DNA of 33,553 bases from an uncultured Eubacteriales bacterium (GCA_900314745.1 OMWK01000019.1:1-33553), one strand, 5' to 3'. Shown: positions 6,909-15,223, numbered from the stretch's first letter. A program made the numbers and translations. Notes: generated by a model from the letters alone, not told the origin.

Positions 6909-8012
6909 TTGAGAGTACTCATTGCCACCGATTCATTTAAAGGCTCGCTCACCTCTTACGAGGCGGGCGTTGCCATTTCTGAGGGAATTAAGAAGGCGGT
7001 CCCCGGCGCCGATACAGTCGTAAGAGAGATTGCGGACGGAGGCGAGGGAACCTTCGAGATAGTGACACGTGCGCTAAGAGGCGACATTATTAAAACAGAG
7101 GTCACCGGGCCGCTCGGTGACAGGATAACAGCATCTTACGGCATCGCCGGAACAACCGCAGTTATAGACATTAGTCAGGCATGCGGGCTTCCCCTCGTTC
7201 CTGAAGACAGGCGCGATCCTCTTCATACGACAACCCGCGGAGTAGGCGAATTGATACTCGATGCTCTGGACAGAGGATGCCGCAGGTTCATCATAGGTCT
7301 CGGCGGAAGCTCAACTAATGACTGTGGAGCAGGGATGCTTCAGGCACTTGGAATTAAGATAACAGGCAGCGACGGGGATCAAGTTCCTTATGGAGTTAAC
7401 GGGTTATCGTCAGTAAGTTCTGTCGACGCGGGCTGTATTGACCCGCGAATCGCCGGAGCAGAATTCCTGGTCGCCTGCGATGTGGATAATCCCCTGTGCG
7501 GTGACAGAGGATGCAGCATGGTATTCGCCCCGCAGAAAGGTGCCGACCCTTCATCCTTGAAGTTCATGGATGACGTGATTCGAAGATTCGCAGAACTCGC
7601 GGGTGGTGACCCTGATCTTCCGGGCTCGGGAGCCGCGGGAGGTCTCGGATATGCGATGAGAACATTCCTGGGTGGCAGGTTAGTGCCCGGAGCGGATCTT
7701 GTGATATCACAGACCGGACTTAAGGATCAGATGACAGGCGCCGACATCGTGATAACGGGCGAAGGCTGTCTCGATGCCCAGACCTCGATGGGCAAAGCGC
7801 CGTCTGTAATAGCGGGACTTGCGAAGGCTTTGGGGATTAAGGTCTTGGCTTTCGCAGGGTGCGTCAAAGCGGATGCGGACACGCTTAACCTCATGGGTAT
7901 AGACGAAGCCTATTCGATATCGGATAATGTGTCACAGGAGGAAGCGATGCGTAATGCCGCTTCACTTCTTACCAGGAAAGCATACGAGGTTTTTGATGGA
8001 AGACCGTTTTGA
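6909..8012 (+). CDS. glxK: Glycerate kinase
   Basis: Phosphorylates D-glycerate with ATP to phosphoglycerate, feeding it into glycolysis. 367 residues, normal for the GlxK/GarK family. Motifs are ATDSFKGSLTS at 6-16, ADGGEGT at 42-48, FIIGLGGSSTNDCGAGM at about 134-150 and a glycine-rich GSGAAGGLGYAM near 240. The start is TTG at 6909, immediately after the DUF4349 stop codon. The protein match begins exactly there and no better start exists, so translation is probably coupled. The ribosome site is weak (GGAG 15 bases upstream). No other glycerate or glyoxylate genes are nearby, so its placement in this operon is unexplained. Confidence 0.93.
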   Translation: MRVLIATDSFKGSLTSYEAGVAISEGIKKAVPGADTVVREIADGGEGTFEIVTRALRGDIIKTEVTGPLGDRITASYGIAGTTAVIDISQACGLPLVPEDRRDPLHTTTRGVGELILDALDRGCRRFIIGLGGSSTNDCGAGMLQALGIKITGSDGDQVPYGVNGLSSVSSVDAGCIDPRIAGAEFLVACDVDNPLCGDRGCSMVFAPQKGADPSSLKFMDDVIRRFAELAGGDPDLPGSGAAGGLGYAMRTFLGGRLVPGADLVISQTGLKDQMTGADIVITGEGCLDAQTSMGKAPSVIAGLAKALGIKVLAFAGCVKADADTLNLMGIDEAYSISDNVSQEEAMRNAASLLTRKAYEVFDGRPF

Positions 8013-8706
8013 GAGACTTGAACTTCTCATAGGGAAAGATGCCTTGGACAGGCTTAAGGCTTCAAGGGTCGCCGTATTCGGAATCGGCGGTGTCGGCGGT
8101 TACGTCACTGAAGCACTCGCGAGGTCGGGTGTCGGATCATTCGTGCTGGTCGATAACGATGTGGTCTCCGTGACCAATTTAAACCGCCAGATTATTGCTC
8201 TTGATTCTACGATAGGCAAGTACAAAGTCGATGTGATGGCAGACAGGATACACGATATCAATCCGGATGCATCCGTCGAGATCAAAAGTTGTTTCTTCCT
8301 ACCCGAGACTTCGGGTGAATTCGATTTTGGTTCCTACGATTACGTCGCCGACTGTGTTGATACGGTCGCAGCGAAAGTGGAGATCATCTCTTGCGCGAGG
8401 AACGCGGGCGTACCCGTCATCTCATCAATGGGCGCAGGCGGCAAACTTAATCCCGAGATGTTCGAAGTTGCCGACATAAGCAAGACATCAGTCTGCCCCC
8501 TCGCGAAGGTAATGCGCCGCGAATTAAGACAGCGCGGAATCAAGAATGTTAAAGTCGTTTACTCGAAGGAAGAACCCATCAAGAATATAGTCGGCGGCAA
8601 AGCAGATTCCGCCGGCCGCCACGTCCCCGGAAGCGCAGCGTTTACGCCTTCAGTCGCCGGCCTCATAATGGCAAGTCAGATCATCAAGGATCTGTCGGTA
8701 GAATAA
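7996..8706 (+). CDS. tcdA: tRNA threonylcarbamoyladenosine dehydratase (TcdA, E1/ThiF fold)
   Basis: ATP-dependent enzyme that cyclises the N6-threonylcarbamoyl group of A37 in tRNA to its cyclic form (ct6A). 236 residues. The E1-like nucleotide site is VFGIGGVGGYV at about 27-37, then LVDNDVVSVTNLNRQ at 51-65 with the expected Asp, Asn and Arg. The late EPIKNI and PGSAAFTPSVAGL segments are typical of the YgdL/CsdL group. ATG 7996 has GAGG six bases before it. It overlaps the end of the glycerate kinase gene by 17 bases in another frame, so the two are translationally linked. Confidence 0.9.
   Translation: MEDRFERLELLIGKDALDRLKASRVAVFGIGGVGGYVTEALARSGVGSFVLVDNDVVSVTNLNRQIIALDSTIGKYKVDVMADRIHDINPDASVEIKSCFFLPETSGEFDFGSYDYVADCVDTVAAKVEIISCARNAGVPVISSMGAGGKLNPEMFEVADISKTSVCPLAKVMRRELRQRGIKNVKVVYSKEEPIKNIVGGKADSAGRHVPGSAAFTPSVAGLIMASQIIKDLSVE
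8699..8704 (+). promoter_or_regulatory. -10 box placed for leaderless transcription of the acyltransferase
   Basis: TAGAAT (5 of 6) overlaps the last codons and stop of tcdA and ends 7 bases before ATG 8712. No Shine-Dalgarno site precedes that ATG. Read-through from tcdA with re-initiation is an alternative, since the stop and start are only 5 bases apart. Confidence 0.4.
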
Positions 8707-8711
8707 TATCA

Positions 8712-9752
8712 ATGGAACCCAAAGCTAATAAACACTTAAGATACATAGATGGATATAAAGGCCTGGCAATTATCCTGGTGATAATCGGTCACCTTAATAT
8801 TCTTAATTTGGGGTCAGTCTGTAACTGCATATTCTTCGTTGTATCCGGATTCTTAGCTGTATCTCCTTTCAAAGAAACAGACAACAGATTCCGTTCTATT
8901 AAAGATATACTTTACTACTATTACGGTAAGATCATTCGAATAATTCCTTCGCTATATATCGTTTTATTACTGGTACTGTTATTAACTGACGAACGCTTTA
9001 TGCCAATCAGTAAGAATATTAGCAACTTTTTCTTAACTGATATGTATGCCCATCTTTGGTTCGTTCAGCAAATAATGTTCATGTATCTAATTACGCCACT
9101 TACGACCCTATTCTTTTCACTGTTATCCCGTTTATCAAAGTTTTTTAAATCCAACCTTACGAAAGCGATTATCGCGTTAATTATTGCCGCGGTTTTCCGC
9201 TTTTTCCTTACCCCTGATTATTTCTATTTCAGGTATTCATCCGGAAGAATAGTAATATATCTTCATGAATATCTGATCGGCTGCGCTGTGGCTTATTTCT
9301 ATATGTATATCAAGAACTCCTTATTAATGACACACATCTCAAAATACAAATTCACCATTTCCTCTTTACAGATAATGATATTGGTCTTCATCTTTCTGAC
9401 TTCAGATCAGTTACTGACCAAATTATCGCCCAAATTGTCGAGATTCTATTTTGGCAGAGAATACCCATTGATCTGTTGTTTAATAGTTGGACTTCTACTA
9501 TTACTGATGGTCCTGAACGAAGATTCGACCGCTGCAAAACTGTTCTCAATCAGACCCCTGACCTTCTTCGGTAAAATCTCACTTCAGCTGTATCTGATAC
9601 ACTGGTTCCTCATTCCATATATTAAAATCGAGAATCTATTAATAAAGAGCTTACTGCTGATAGCAATAAGCTCCTTAACAGGGTATATTCTCTTTAAGAT
9701 TAATGAGCTTATCGCCAAAAAGATAAGCCTTCCTCCAAAGAGATTATCTTAA
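8712..9752 (+). CDS. Acyltransferase family 3 membrane protein
   Basis: 346 residues with about ten hydrophobic helices. The N-terminus IDGYKGLAIILVIIGHLNI matches the acyltransferase-3 (OafA/NodX-like) signature, with His27 as the likely catalytic residue and Asp13 conserved. FFVVSGFLAVSPF fits the next family motif. Such proteins transfer acetyl or other acyl groups to cell-surface sugars; the substrate is unknown. The gene is clearly more AT-rich than tcdA just before it, with many TTA, ATA and AAA codons, which suggests a separate origin. It ends by overlapping the next minus-strand gene by 9 bases. Confidence 0.85.
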   Translation: MEPKANKHLRYIDGYKGLAIILVIIGHLNILNLGSVCNCIFFVVSGFLAVSPFKETDNRFRSIKDILYYYYGKIIRIIPSLYIVLLLVLLLTDERFMPISKNISNFFLTDMYAHLWFVQQIMFMYLITPLTTLFFSLLSRLSKFFKSNLTKAIIALIIAAVFRFFLTPDYFYFRYSSGRIVIYLHEYLIGCAVAYFYMYIKNSLLMTHISKYKFTISSLQIMILVFIFLTSDQLLTKLSPKLSRFYFGREYPLICCLIVGLLLLLMVLNEDSTAAKLFSIRPLTFFGKISLQLYLIHWFLIPYIKIENLLIKSLLLIAISSLTGYILFKINELIAKKISLPPKRLS

Positions 9753-10238
9753 TCTCTCCATTATGTTGTTGAAGATATTAATTGCATTAGCCTCGACTGA
9801 GTCGCCGTCAACCTTGGCGTAGTAGTGCTTCCTGAATACAACATCAAAAAGCCCGTGCAGAGGCGTGAATTCAACGTCCATGAAATTACCGTGCAGAATG
9901 ATGTAGTCCGGATCGCCGGAGAGACTTACGAGAGTCTCGGATGTCTCGACGATATTCTTCTCAATTCCTACAAGTCCGCTGGTATTGAACAGTGTCGGCT
10001 CACCGCTGACGATAACGATCACTGTATGCATTCCGCTCAACTTATTCCTGAGGGAATAGCAAAGTTCCTTCCTTTCATCGGCAGTTCCGCCCTCGATAAC
10101 AATAAGCTTGGTAGTAGAAGGCAGTGTATTCTCAGGATCATCTATGAATGTCTGAAGTTTTGCAGCATTTGAAGGATCCCAGTACAATCTCGCACGCTCA
10201 GCGAAATAGTGCAACACTTCTCGTCCTTTACCAATCAT
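9744..10238 (-). CDS. Unknown protein with a degenerate P-loop-like segment
   Basis: 164 residues; I do not recognise the family. It is soluble with alternating strand and helix. Residues about 42-60 (TTKLIVIEGGTADERKEL) look like a strand and phosphate-binding loop without the usual GKS/T. The segment DPDYIILHGNF resembles a Walker B strand. So a P-loop NTPase-like fold that has lost its Lys is possible, but this is a guess. ATG 10238 has GGAGGG 7 bases upstream and the gene has its own promoter. Its 3' end overlaps the acyltransferase stop by 9 bases. Confidence 0.6.
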   Translation of the reverse strand: MIGKGREVLHYFAERARLYWDPSNAAKLQTFIDDPENTLPSTTKLIVIEGGTADERKELCYSLRNKLSGMHTVIVIVSGEPTLFNTSGLVGIEKNIVETSETLVSLSGDPDYIILHGNFMDVEFTPLHGLFDVVFRKHYYAKVDGDSVEANAINIFNNIMERLR

Positions 10239-10270
10239 AACAAGCCCTCCGACAACCGATAATCTACACG

Positions 10271-10279
10271 ATTATATCA
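10271..10279 (-). promoter_or_regulatory. Extended -10 promoter of the 164-residue unknown gene
   Basis: On the minus strand the sequence is TGATATAAT, a perfect extended -10 box, about 33 bases before ATG 10238. Confidence 0.65.
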
Positions 10280-10281
10280 TA

Positions 10282-11457
10282 TTACAGGACAAACTTACGC
10301 ATTACCTTTGCCGCTACCTTGTACGGGAACGGACGAAGGGCCTTGTCTGCCTCCTTAAGCGACTCTATTATGGGCAGATTCTGCGGGCAGTGCTTCTCAC
10401 ATTTACCACACTGAACACACAGCGTCGGAAGTCCCGGCTTATCCTGAAGTGCGATCGTCTGAATGAACTCCTGCCTTCCTGTACTCTTGCCCTCGGTATA
10501 CATGTGGTTATAGCATCTGAACACGCCCGGGATATCAACACCCCTGGGACACGGCATACAATATCTGCAGCCCGTGCAGCCTACCTTCACAAGCCTCTGG
10601 ATCTCGGCCTTGATCGACTCGATGAGCTTGTAATCCTCTTCGGCAAACTGACCCGCATCAGCATCAGAAGCCGTCCGGCAGTTCTCCTCTACCATCTCCG
10701 TCGAATTCATGCCCGACAGCACACATGTTACCTCGGGCTGATTCCACAGCCATCGAAAAGCCCACTCCGCGGGGCTCCTCCCCTTCCCGTCCTTATCTAC
10801 GATCTTCTGCGCGCCTTCGGGAAGCTTCGCGAGAGTTCCGCCTCTTAGAGGCTCCATGATCACAACGGGAACGCCCTTGGCTGCAGCGGCCTTAAGGCCC
10901 GTTAATCCGGCCTGTGTATTCTCATCCATGTAGTTGTACTGTATCTGGCAAAAATCCCAGTCGTAGTCGTTCAGAATCTCGAGGAAGCCGTCGGTGTCAC
11001 CGTGATAGGAGAATCCGATGTTCCTGATCTCGCCTTTTGAACGCTTCTCCTCGAGCCACTCCCTGGCACCTACCGCCTTGAGCCTGTTCCAGCCCGAGAT
11101 GTCGGTAAGATGGTGCATCAGATAATAATCAACGTAATCGGTACGAAGTCTCTTCTTCTCTTCTTCGAAGTACTTGTCCAAAGCCTTGGGATTGTTGCCG
11201 ACAAGATATTGCGGAAGCTTTGTCGCGATCTTTATCTTATCCCTGATGCCGTTCTTCTCAACGATCTGTCCCAGCGCCACCTCAGAGCCCGGATAGATGT
11301 AAGCTGTATCGTAGTAGTTAACGCCATTCTCAAAGGCGAGCATTATCTCTTTCTCAGCCTTGTCTATGTCTATCTTGCCGCCCTTTGTCGTAAAGCGCAT
11401 GCAGCCGTAACCAAGTATGGATATGTCTTCTCCGTGTTTGTCCTTGCGATAATGCAT
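10282..11457 (-). CDS. Aldo/keto reductase with C-terminal ferredoxin-like domain
   Basis: 391 residues. The N-terminal 280 residues form an aldo/keto reductase barrel, with the tetrad visible as Asp50, Tyr55, Lys80 and His115 or 116 (NYYDTAYIYPGSE, KIATK, YYLMHH). The C-terminus adds two cysteine groups: Cys294/297/300 with Cys304, and Cys347/350/353 with Cys357, typical of two [4Fe-4S] clusters. This layout is common in anaerobes and lets the oxidoreductase exchange electrons with ferredoxin-type carriers; the substrate is unknown. ATG 11457 is preferred over an in-frame TTG 15 bases upstream because GAAGGGAG lies directly before it. It is apparently transcribed alone. Confidence 0.9.
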   Translation of the reverse strand: MHYRKDKHGEDISILGYGCMRFTTKGGKIDIDKAEKEIMLAFENGVNYYDTAYIYPGSEVALGQIVEKNGIRDKIKIATKLPQYLVGNNPKALDKYFEEEKKRLRTDYVDYYLMHHLTDISGWNRLKAVGAREWLEEKRSKGEIRNIGFSYHGDTDGFLEILNDYDWDFCQIQYNYMDENTQAGLTGLKAAAAKGVPVVIMEPLRGGTLAKLPEGAQKIVDKDGKGRSPAEWAFRWLWNQPEVTCVLSGMNSTEMVEENCRTASDADAGQFAEEDYKLIESIKAEIQRLVKVGCTGCRYCMPCPRGVDIPGVFRCYNHMYTEGKSTGRQEFIQTIALQDKPGLPTLCVQCGKCEKHCPQNLPIIESLKEADKALRPFPYKVAAKVMRKFVL

Positions 11458-11490
11458 AGATGCTCCCTTCAAAAAGCGAGATTTAACACG

Positions 11491-11496
11491 ATTATA
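11491..11496 (-). promoter_or_regulatory. -10 box of the aldo/keto reductase gene
   Basis: The minus strand reads TATAAT, a perfect -10 hexamer, 33 bases before ATG 11457. The -35 region is poor. Confidence 0.5.
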
Positions 11497-11547
11497 GTTT
11501 GCTGAACATGATATAGAAAGACGGCAGATGCAAACTTTCTATAAACT

Positions 11548-11574
11548 AAAAAGCTGCGTCCCGGAGGACGCAGC
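11548..11574 (-). terminator. Terminator of the DUF4214 gene
   Basis: A perfect 9-bp stem, GCTGCGTCC (11553-11561) with GGACGCAGC (11566-11574), has a 4-nt loop. It is followed on the minus strand by TTTTTAG. It lies 38 bases past the stop codon at 11613. Confidence 0.9.
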
Positions 11575-11612
11575 CATTAGTTCAATTGAATATCCAATGA
11601 ACAGTCAGTTCA

Positions 11613-13112
11613 TTAGACATTAACCGCATAACGAGCACAGAATGATGCCCATTCATACGATGAAACAAAGTTGTCGATAACCTCGGATCTTGTCATCATG
11701 CCGTTGTACAATGCATCTACATAATTTGTGTAGCTTCCTGTCTCAGGGACGCTGTCGTAGAAAACCTTGTAAAGTATTGTTACAAACTCTTCGTTCGTCA
11801 GATTCCTATTAAGGAACTCCTGGCTGCCAAAGAATCCTCTTGCTACAGCAGATGCGGAACCGCCTGCCATGAGAATATCTGCCCATGCATCTCTTCCGTT
11901 CTTATCGAACTGCCTGCCGAGAGCTTCAACATATAGTCTCTCAACGAAATGCTCAACAGCCATTCTCTGGATCTGCTCGGGAGTGAGCGCAGGTTCTTCA
12001 GGTGCCGGCTCAGGTCCGGGTTCAGGTTCGGGCTCAGTTACAGAAACAGCACATGTAAGCTCAAGGCCGTCTTCATATTCAACTGAATAGAAGACAGCTG
12101 TTATTGTAGTCTCACCTACTCCGATAGGTGTAACAACTGCACTCAAAGCATCTTCAGCAACATCGATAGTCGCTACGGACTCATCTCCGATTGACCATTC
12201 AACATCGTAGACGTCTGTCTCGGGTTCGGTATAGACGATGACTGTTGCAGGATCATCCTCTGTGGTAAGTTCAAGAGATTCAGGTGCAATTCCTACAGAA
12301 TCAACAGGCTGATAAGCAAAGATATAATTCTCATCGGCAACGCCGCCAAGTGATGCTGATATTGAAACAATGCCCTCTGCCTCGATTGTAACATAGAGAG
12401 TAGCCACACCTTCATCCACGATCAACTCAAATGAAGCATTATCTGAGCACTCAATGTCAAACGAACTGTATGTGGTATTGGAAGGCTGAACCTGTACGCC
12501 AAGTTCTACAGTCTGACCAACAACAACCGGTCCTGCAGGAACACCGGTGATTGCAACAGATGTAACCGGAACTTCAACATAAACAGTAATGGCTGTAAAT
12601 GCAACTCTATGTGTATAACTGTTATTACCGGTAAACGTTAAATCTACGCTTTTAGCAGCATCTCCTGCCCATGTAAATGTACCGGCTGCAAGATCACCAT
12701 CCCAGCCTTCAGTGCCGCCATGGCTGCTGATTCCCGTAACGCTGGAAACCGCAATCTCAATCTTAACAATCTGACCGTTGGCAAATCCTGCCCTATCATT
12801 AATCGAGAAATTAAAACTGGATGTGTTGTTTCTCGCTACCTGGAAACGTTTTCCGTTATATGCCATGTTGGGCATCTGTATTCCTTCACTCTGGCCTCTA
12901 GGTACGGATAACGTAATACCTTCAATTGTCGCAGGAGCAGAAGCCGTTACATTCGAACTCGGTGTTACATCAACAGACACCACACCGTCCGTCGACGCAT
13001 CTTCTTCAACATCGGCTGTTGTCAGCATACCCGGAAGCATACCGAACACAAGTGCCATCGTCACAAAACTGCCGAGCAGCTTCCTTCCTATACTTGTCTT
13101 TGCTTTCTTCAT
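11613..13112 (-). CDS. Secreted protein with Ig-like domains and C-terminal DUF4214
   Basis: 499 residues from ATG 13112, which has AAGGAGG 8 bases upstream. The basic N-terminus and hydrophobic run (GSFVTMALVFGMLPGML) are a signal peptide. A beta-rich region of about 100 residues follows. Then come what look like two bacterial Ig-like (Big-2-type) domains, around 150-235 and 240-330, the second with the usual WSIGDESVATID pattern. A Pro/Glu hinge (about 350-375) leads to DUF4214 (about 389-495), two helical half-repeats seen in surface proteins of Clostridia and cyanobacteria. There is no LPXTG or SLH anchor, so how it stays on the surface is not clear. It is divergent from the HTH-REC/kinase pair. 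Confidence 0.85.
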   Translation of the reverse strand: MKKAKTSIGRKLLGSFVTMALVFGMLPGMLTTADVEEDASTDGVVSVDVTPSSNVTASAPATIEGITLSVPRGQSEGIQMPNMAYNGKRFQVARNNTSSFNFSINDRAGFANGQIVKIEIAVSSVTGISSHGGTEGWDGDLAAGTFTWAGDAAKSVDLTFTGNNSYTHRVAFTAITVYVEVPVTSVAITGVPAGPVVVGQTVELGVQVQPSNTTYSSFDIECSDNASFELIVDEGVATLYVTIEAEGIVSISASLGGVADENYIFAYQPVDSVGIAPESLELTTEDDPATVIVYTEPETDVYDVEWSIGDESVATIDVAEDALSAVVTPIGVGETTITAVFYSVEYEDGLELTCAVSVTEPEPEPGPEPAPEEPALTPEQIQRMAVEHFVERLYVEALGRQFDKNGRDAWADILMAGGSASAVARGFFGSQEFLNRNLTNEEFVTILYKVFYDSVPETGSYTNYVDALYNGMMTRSEVIDNFVSSYEWASFCARYAVNV

Positions 13113-13143
13113 TTCTAAGAACCTCCTTCTTCTCAAAATAAGA

Positions 13144-13171
13144 AATATAAAGTCTACCGAAAAAGAATCAA
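13144..13171 (-). promoter_or_regulatory. Promoter of the DUF4214 gene
   Basis: Minus-strand -35 TTGATT (13171-13166), 16-base spacer, -10 TATATT (13149-13144). The transcript would have a leader of about 25-30 bases containing the AAGGAGG site. Confidence 0.65.
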
Positions 13172-13252
13172 ATAATCTTTCCAATAACTGTACTTTATGA
13201 TAACTTTAATTGAACATGCGAACACAGTGACATTCTGTAACGACACAGCTCA

Positions 13253-13281
13253 TTAACACACATTTCACGCGCATTTAATAT
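13253..13281 (+). promoter_or_regulatory. Candidate promoter of the HTH-REC/kinase operon
   Basis: -35 TTAACA (13253-13258), 17-base spacer, -10 TAATAT (13276-13281). It lies 39 bases before ATG 13321. The -10 matches consensus at only 4 of 6 positions. Confidence 0.5.
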
Positions 13282-13320
13282 TAAAGTAAAGGGAGTGCAA
13301 TATACGGAGGTTGATATCGC

Positions 13321-13941
13321 ATGAGCACCGGATTCGCAGAAACACTTAAAACGATAAGGCTGGAGCGTAAGCTATCCCAGCAGCAGCTCGCAGGCAAACT
13401 GTTTGTCGACAGATCGAGCATTGCCCACTGGGAGAATGGCAGTCGTGTTCCGAACGCTCACATGATCAACCGCATCTCCAAGGCCTTAAATGTTGATGTA
13501 GGAACTTTGCTCAATGCGATAACCGGCGAAGAGAACGACCCTCCGCACATCATCGTCATCGATGATGAACAAGTGATATTAAACGGCGAGATTGCTGCAC
13601 TCACGAAGATGCTCCCCGGAATAAACATCAAAGGATTCACATCACCGGATGAAGCACTCGCATTTGCTTCGGAGAATAAAGTCGGCATCGCCTTTACGGA
13701 TATTGAACTCGGCAGCATGAGCGGAATCGATTTCTGTAAAAAGCTTCTGGCAATAAGTCCTTACACCAACGTCATATTCCTGACTGCTTTCCCTGATTAT
13801 TCGATAGATGCCTGGAGCACCGGCGCTTCCGGATTCATGGTAAAGCCTTTAACAACAGACAACGTTAAGAAGCAGTTCAGTCTTCTCCGTTATCCTGTAT
13901 CTGGAGTCAAGCTCAATGTACTCTCCGACGCTGATAATTAA
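13321..13941 (+). CDS. Response regulator with N-terminal XRE helix-turn-helix and C-terminal receiver
   Basis: 206 residues. Residues 5-65 are an XRE/Cro-type helix-turn-helix (LKTIRLERKLSQQQLAGKL, then IAHWENGSRVP). Residues 76-190 are a receiver domain with all key sites: acidic pair Asp81/Asp82, phospho-acceptor Asp127, Thr155 and Lys175. The order is the reverse of most response regulators, which carry the receiver first. It is therefore probably a phosphorylation-controlled DNA-binding protein. Start ATG 13321 has GGAGGT about 11 bases upstream. It overlaps the kinase gene by 26 bases, which strongly implies the two are partners. The divergent DUF4214 gene is a natural target candidate. 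Confidence 0.9.
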   Translation: MSTGFAETLKTIRLERKLSQQQLAGKLFVDRSSIAHWENGSRVPNAHMINRISKALNVDVGTLLNAITGEENDPPHIIVIDDEQVILNGEIAALTKMLPGINIKGFTSPDEALAFASENKVGIAFTDIELGSMSGIDFCKKLLAISPYTNVIFLTAFPDYSIDAWSTGASGFMVKPLTTDNVKKQFSLLRYPVSGVKLNVLSDADN

Positions 13942-15175
13942 CAGCTTAATCGATTTTTCCGGACTGCTTATGTCCCTTCAGGGGCTTATAGCATCAAGGA
14001 TATTTATTAAATCAGACCGCACGAACAAAAGATTCTTCTCATATCTTTTCACGTTTCTGATTATATTCTGGGTCTTCTCATTAATCACTCTGTTCCTCGG
14101 GACCATTCCCGACCCCTCACTGACCATATACTCGAGAATATCCAAATTCATCTACTGCGTGTCGGTAGCACCCGTCATGCCTATGATTACGGCACAGCTG
14201 ATCGCACGCAACTCACCCGTAAAACCCGTAAAACTCACGAGGAATCCGGTTTTCCTCGCGGTGATACTTCTATGGACAGCATTCGTTGCAATGCTCATCA
14301 CGGCTCAGTTCACGACATTCATCTACAGTTTCTCGCCGGACAACAGCTACCATATCGGGCCTCTTTATTTTCTTCTCATAATACCTCCCGCTCTCACACT
14401 GATCATCAGCCTCGTTACCGTCATCGCATGGTGGAAGCATTTCTCTTCCAACCAGAGGAAAACATACGCTCTTGCATTAGCCGTCCCCCTGATCGGCATA
14501 CTGGTACAGCACATTTTCGAGGGGGTGCATACCATTACGCTAGGCACCGTCATCTCCACGCTAATACTGTTCGTATACTTCCTGGAGGAACACGTCGGAA
14601 ACATAATCCGCCACAAAGCAAGCACCCTTGCTCTGCAGATGCGCCCGCACTTCATTTTTAACACTCTCACGAGCATCTACTACCTCTGCGACCAGGACCC
14701 CGATCTTGCGAAAGGCACCATCCTCGACTTCACCAATTACCTCAGGGGCAACTTCACCGCAATAGCTTCCGAGAAGCCCGTGAGCTTCAAAGATGAACTC
14801 AAGCACACCGCTGCATACATCAAAGTGGAACAGGTCCGGTTCAAAGACTCGATCAAAGTCACATACGATACGCCGTACACCGAATTCAGAATCCCCCCGC
14901 TGACATTGCAGCCTCTGGCAGAGAACGCCATTAAGCACGGCCTCGAACCGGATCGCGCACCCATGAAATTAACGATAAGAAGCATAAAGGAAAACGGCTG
15001 CGCGAAGGTCATCGTGGAGAATACGGGAACAGCCTTCAGCCGTAAGGATAACGACGATCCGCACATCGCGCTTGACAACATCAGGGAGCGCCTTAAGATA
15101 ACATGCCGCGGAACACTCACTATATCTCCAAGAGAAGGCGGAGGAACAGTCGTAACCATGACCATCCCCGACTGA
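13916..15175 (+). CDS. LytS-type sensor histidine kinase with multi-helix membrane sensor
   Basis: 419 residues. About seven transmembrane helices fill residues 8-222, with no recognisable extracellular sensor domain. The kinase core is of the His_kinase (LytS/YehU) type. The phosphorylated His245 lies in the motif RPHFIFNTL; the ATP-binding N-box is PLAENAIKHG, followed by a G-box EGGGTVVTMTI at the C-terminus. This kinase class usually pairs with LytTR-domain regulators; here the partner is the XRE-receiver protein whose gene it overlaps by 26 bases. ATG 13916 has GGAG 9 bases upstream. Confidence 0.9.
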   Translation: MYSPTLIINSLIDFSGLLMSLQGLIASRIFIKSDRTNKRFFSYLFTFLIIFWVFSLITLFLGTIPDPSLTIYSRISKFIYCVSVAPVMPMITAQLIARNSPVKPVKLTRNPVFLAVILLWTAFVAMLITAQFTTFIYSFSPDNSYHIGPLYFLLIIPPALTLIISLVTVIAWWKHFSSNQRKTYALALAVPLIGILVQHIFEGVHTITLGTVISTLILFVYFLEEHVGNIIRHKASTLALQMRPHFIFNTLTSIYYLCDQDPDLAKGTILDFTNYLRGNFTAIASEKPVSFKDELKHTAAYIKVEQVRFKDSIKVTYDTPYTEFRIPPLTLQPLAENAIKHGLEPDRAPMKLTIRSIKENGCAKVIVENTGTAFSRKDNDDPHIALDNIRERLKITCRGTLTISPREGGGTVVTMTIPD

Positions 15176-15207
15176 CGGGAGACGGTTATCGACAAAATAC
15201 GGCAAAG

Positions 15208-15216
15208 TGATATTAT
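15208..15216 (+). promoter_or_regulatory. Extended -10 box placed for leaderless transcription of the permease
   Basis: TGATATTAT is an extended -10. A near-consensus -35 TCGACA sits at 15189-15194, 16 bases upstream of the hexamer. The hexamer ends exactly 7 bases before GTG 15224 and there is no Shine-Dalgarno site. Confidence 0.65.
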
Positions 15217-15223
15217 TAGTGCC

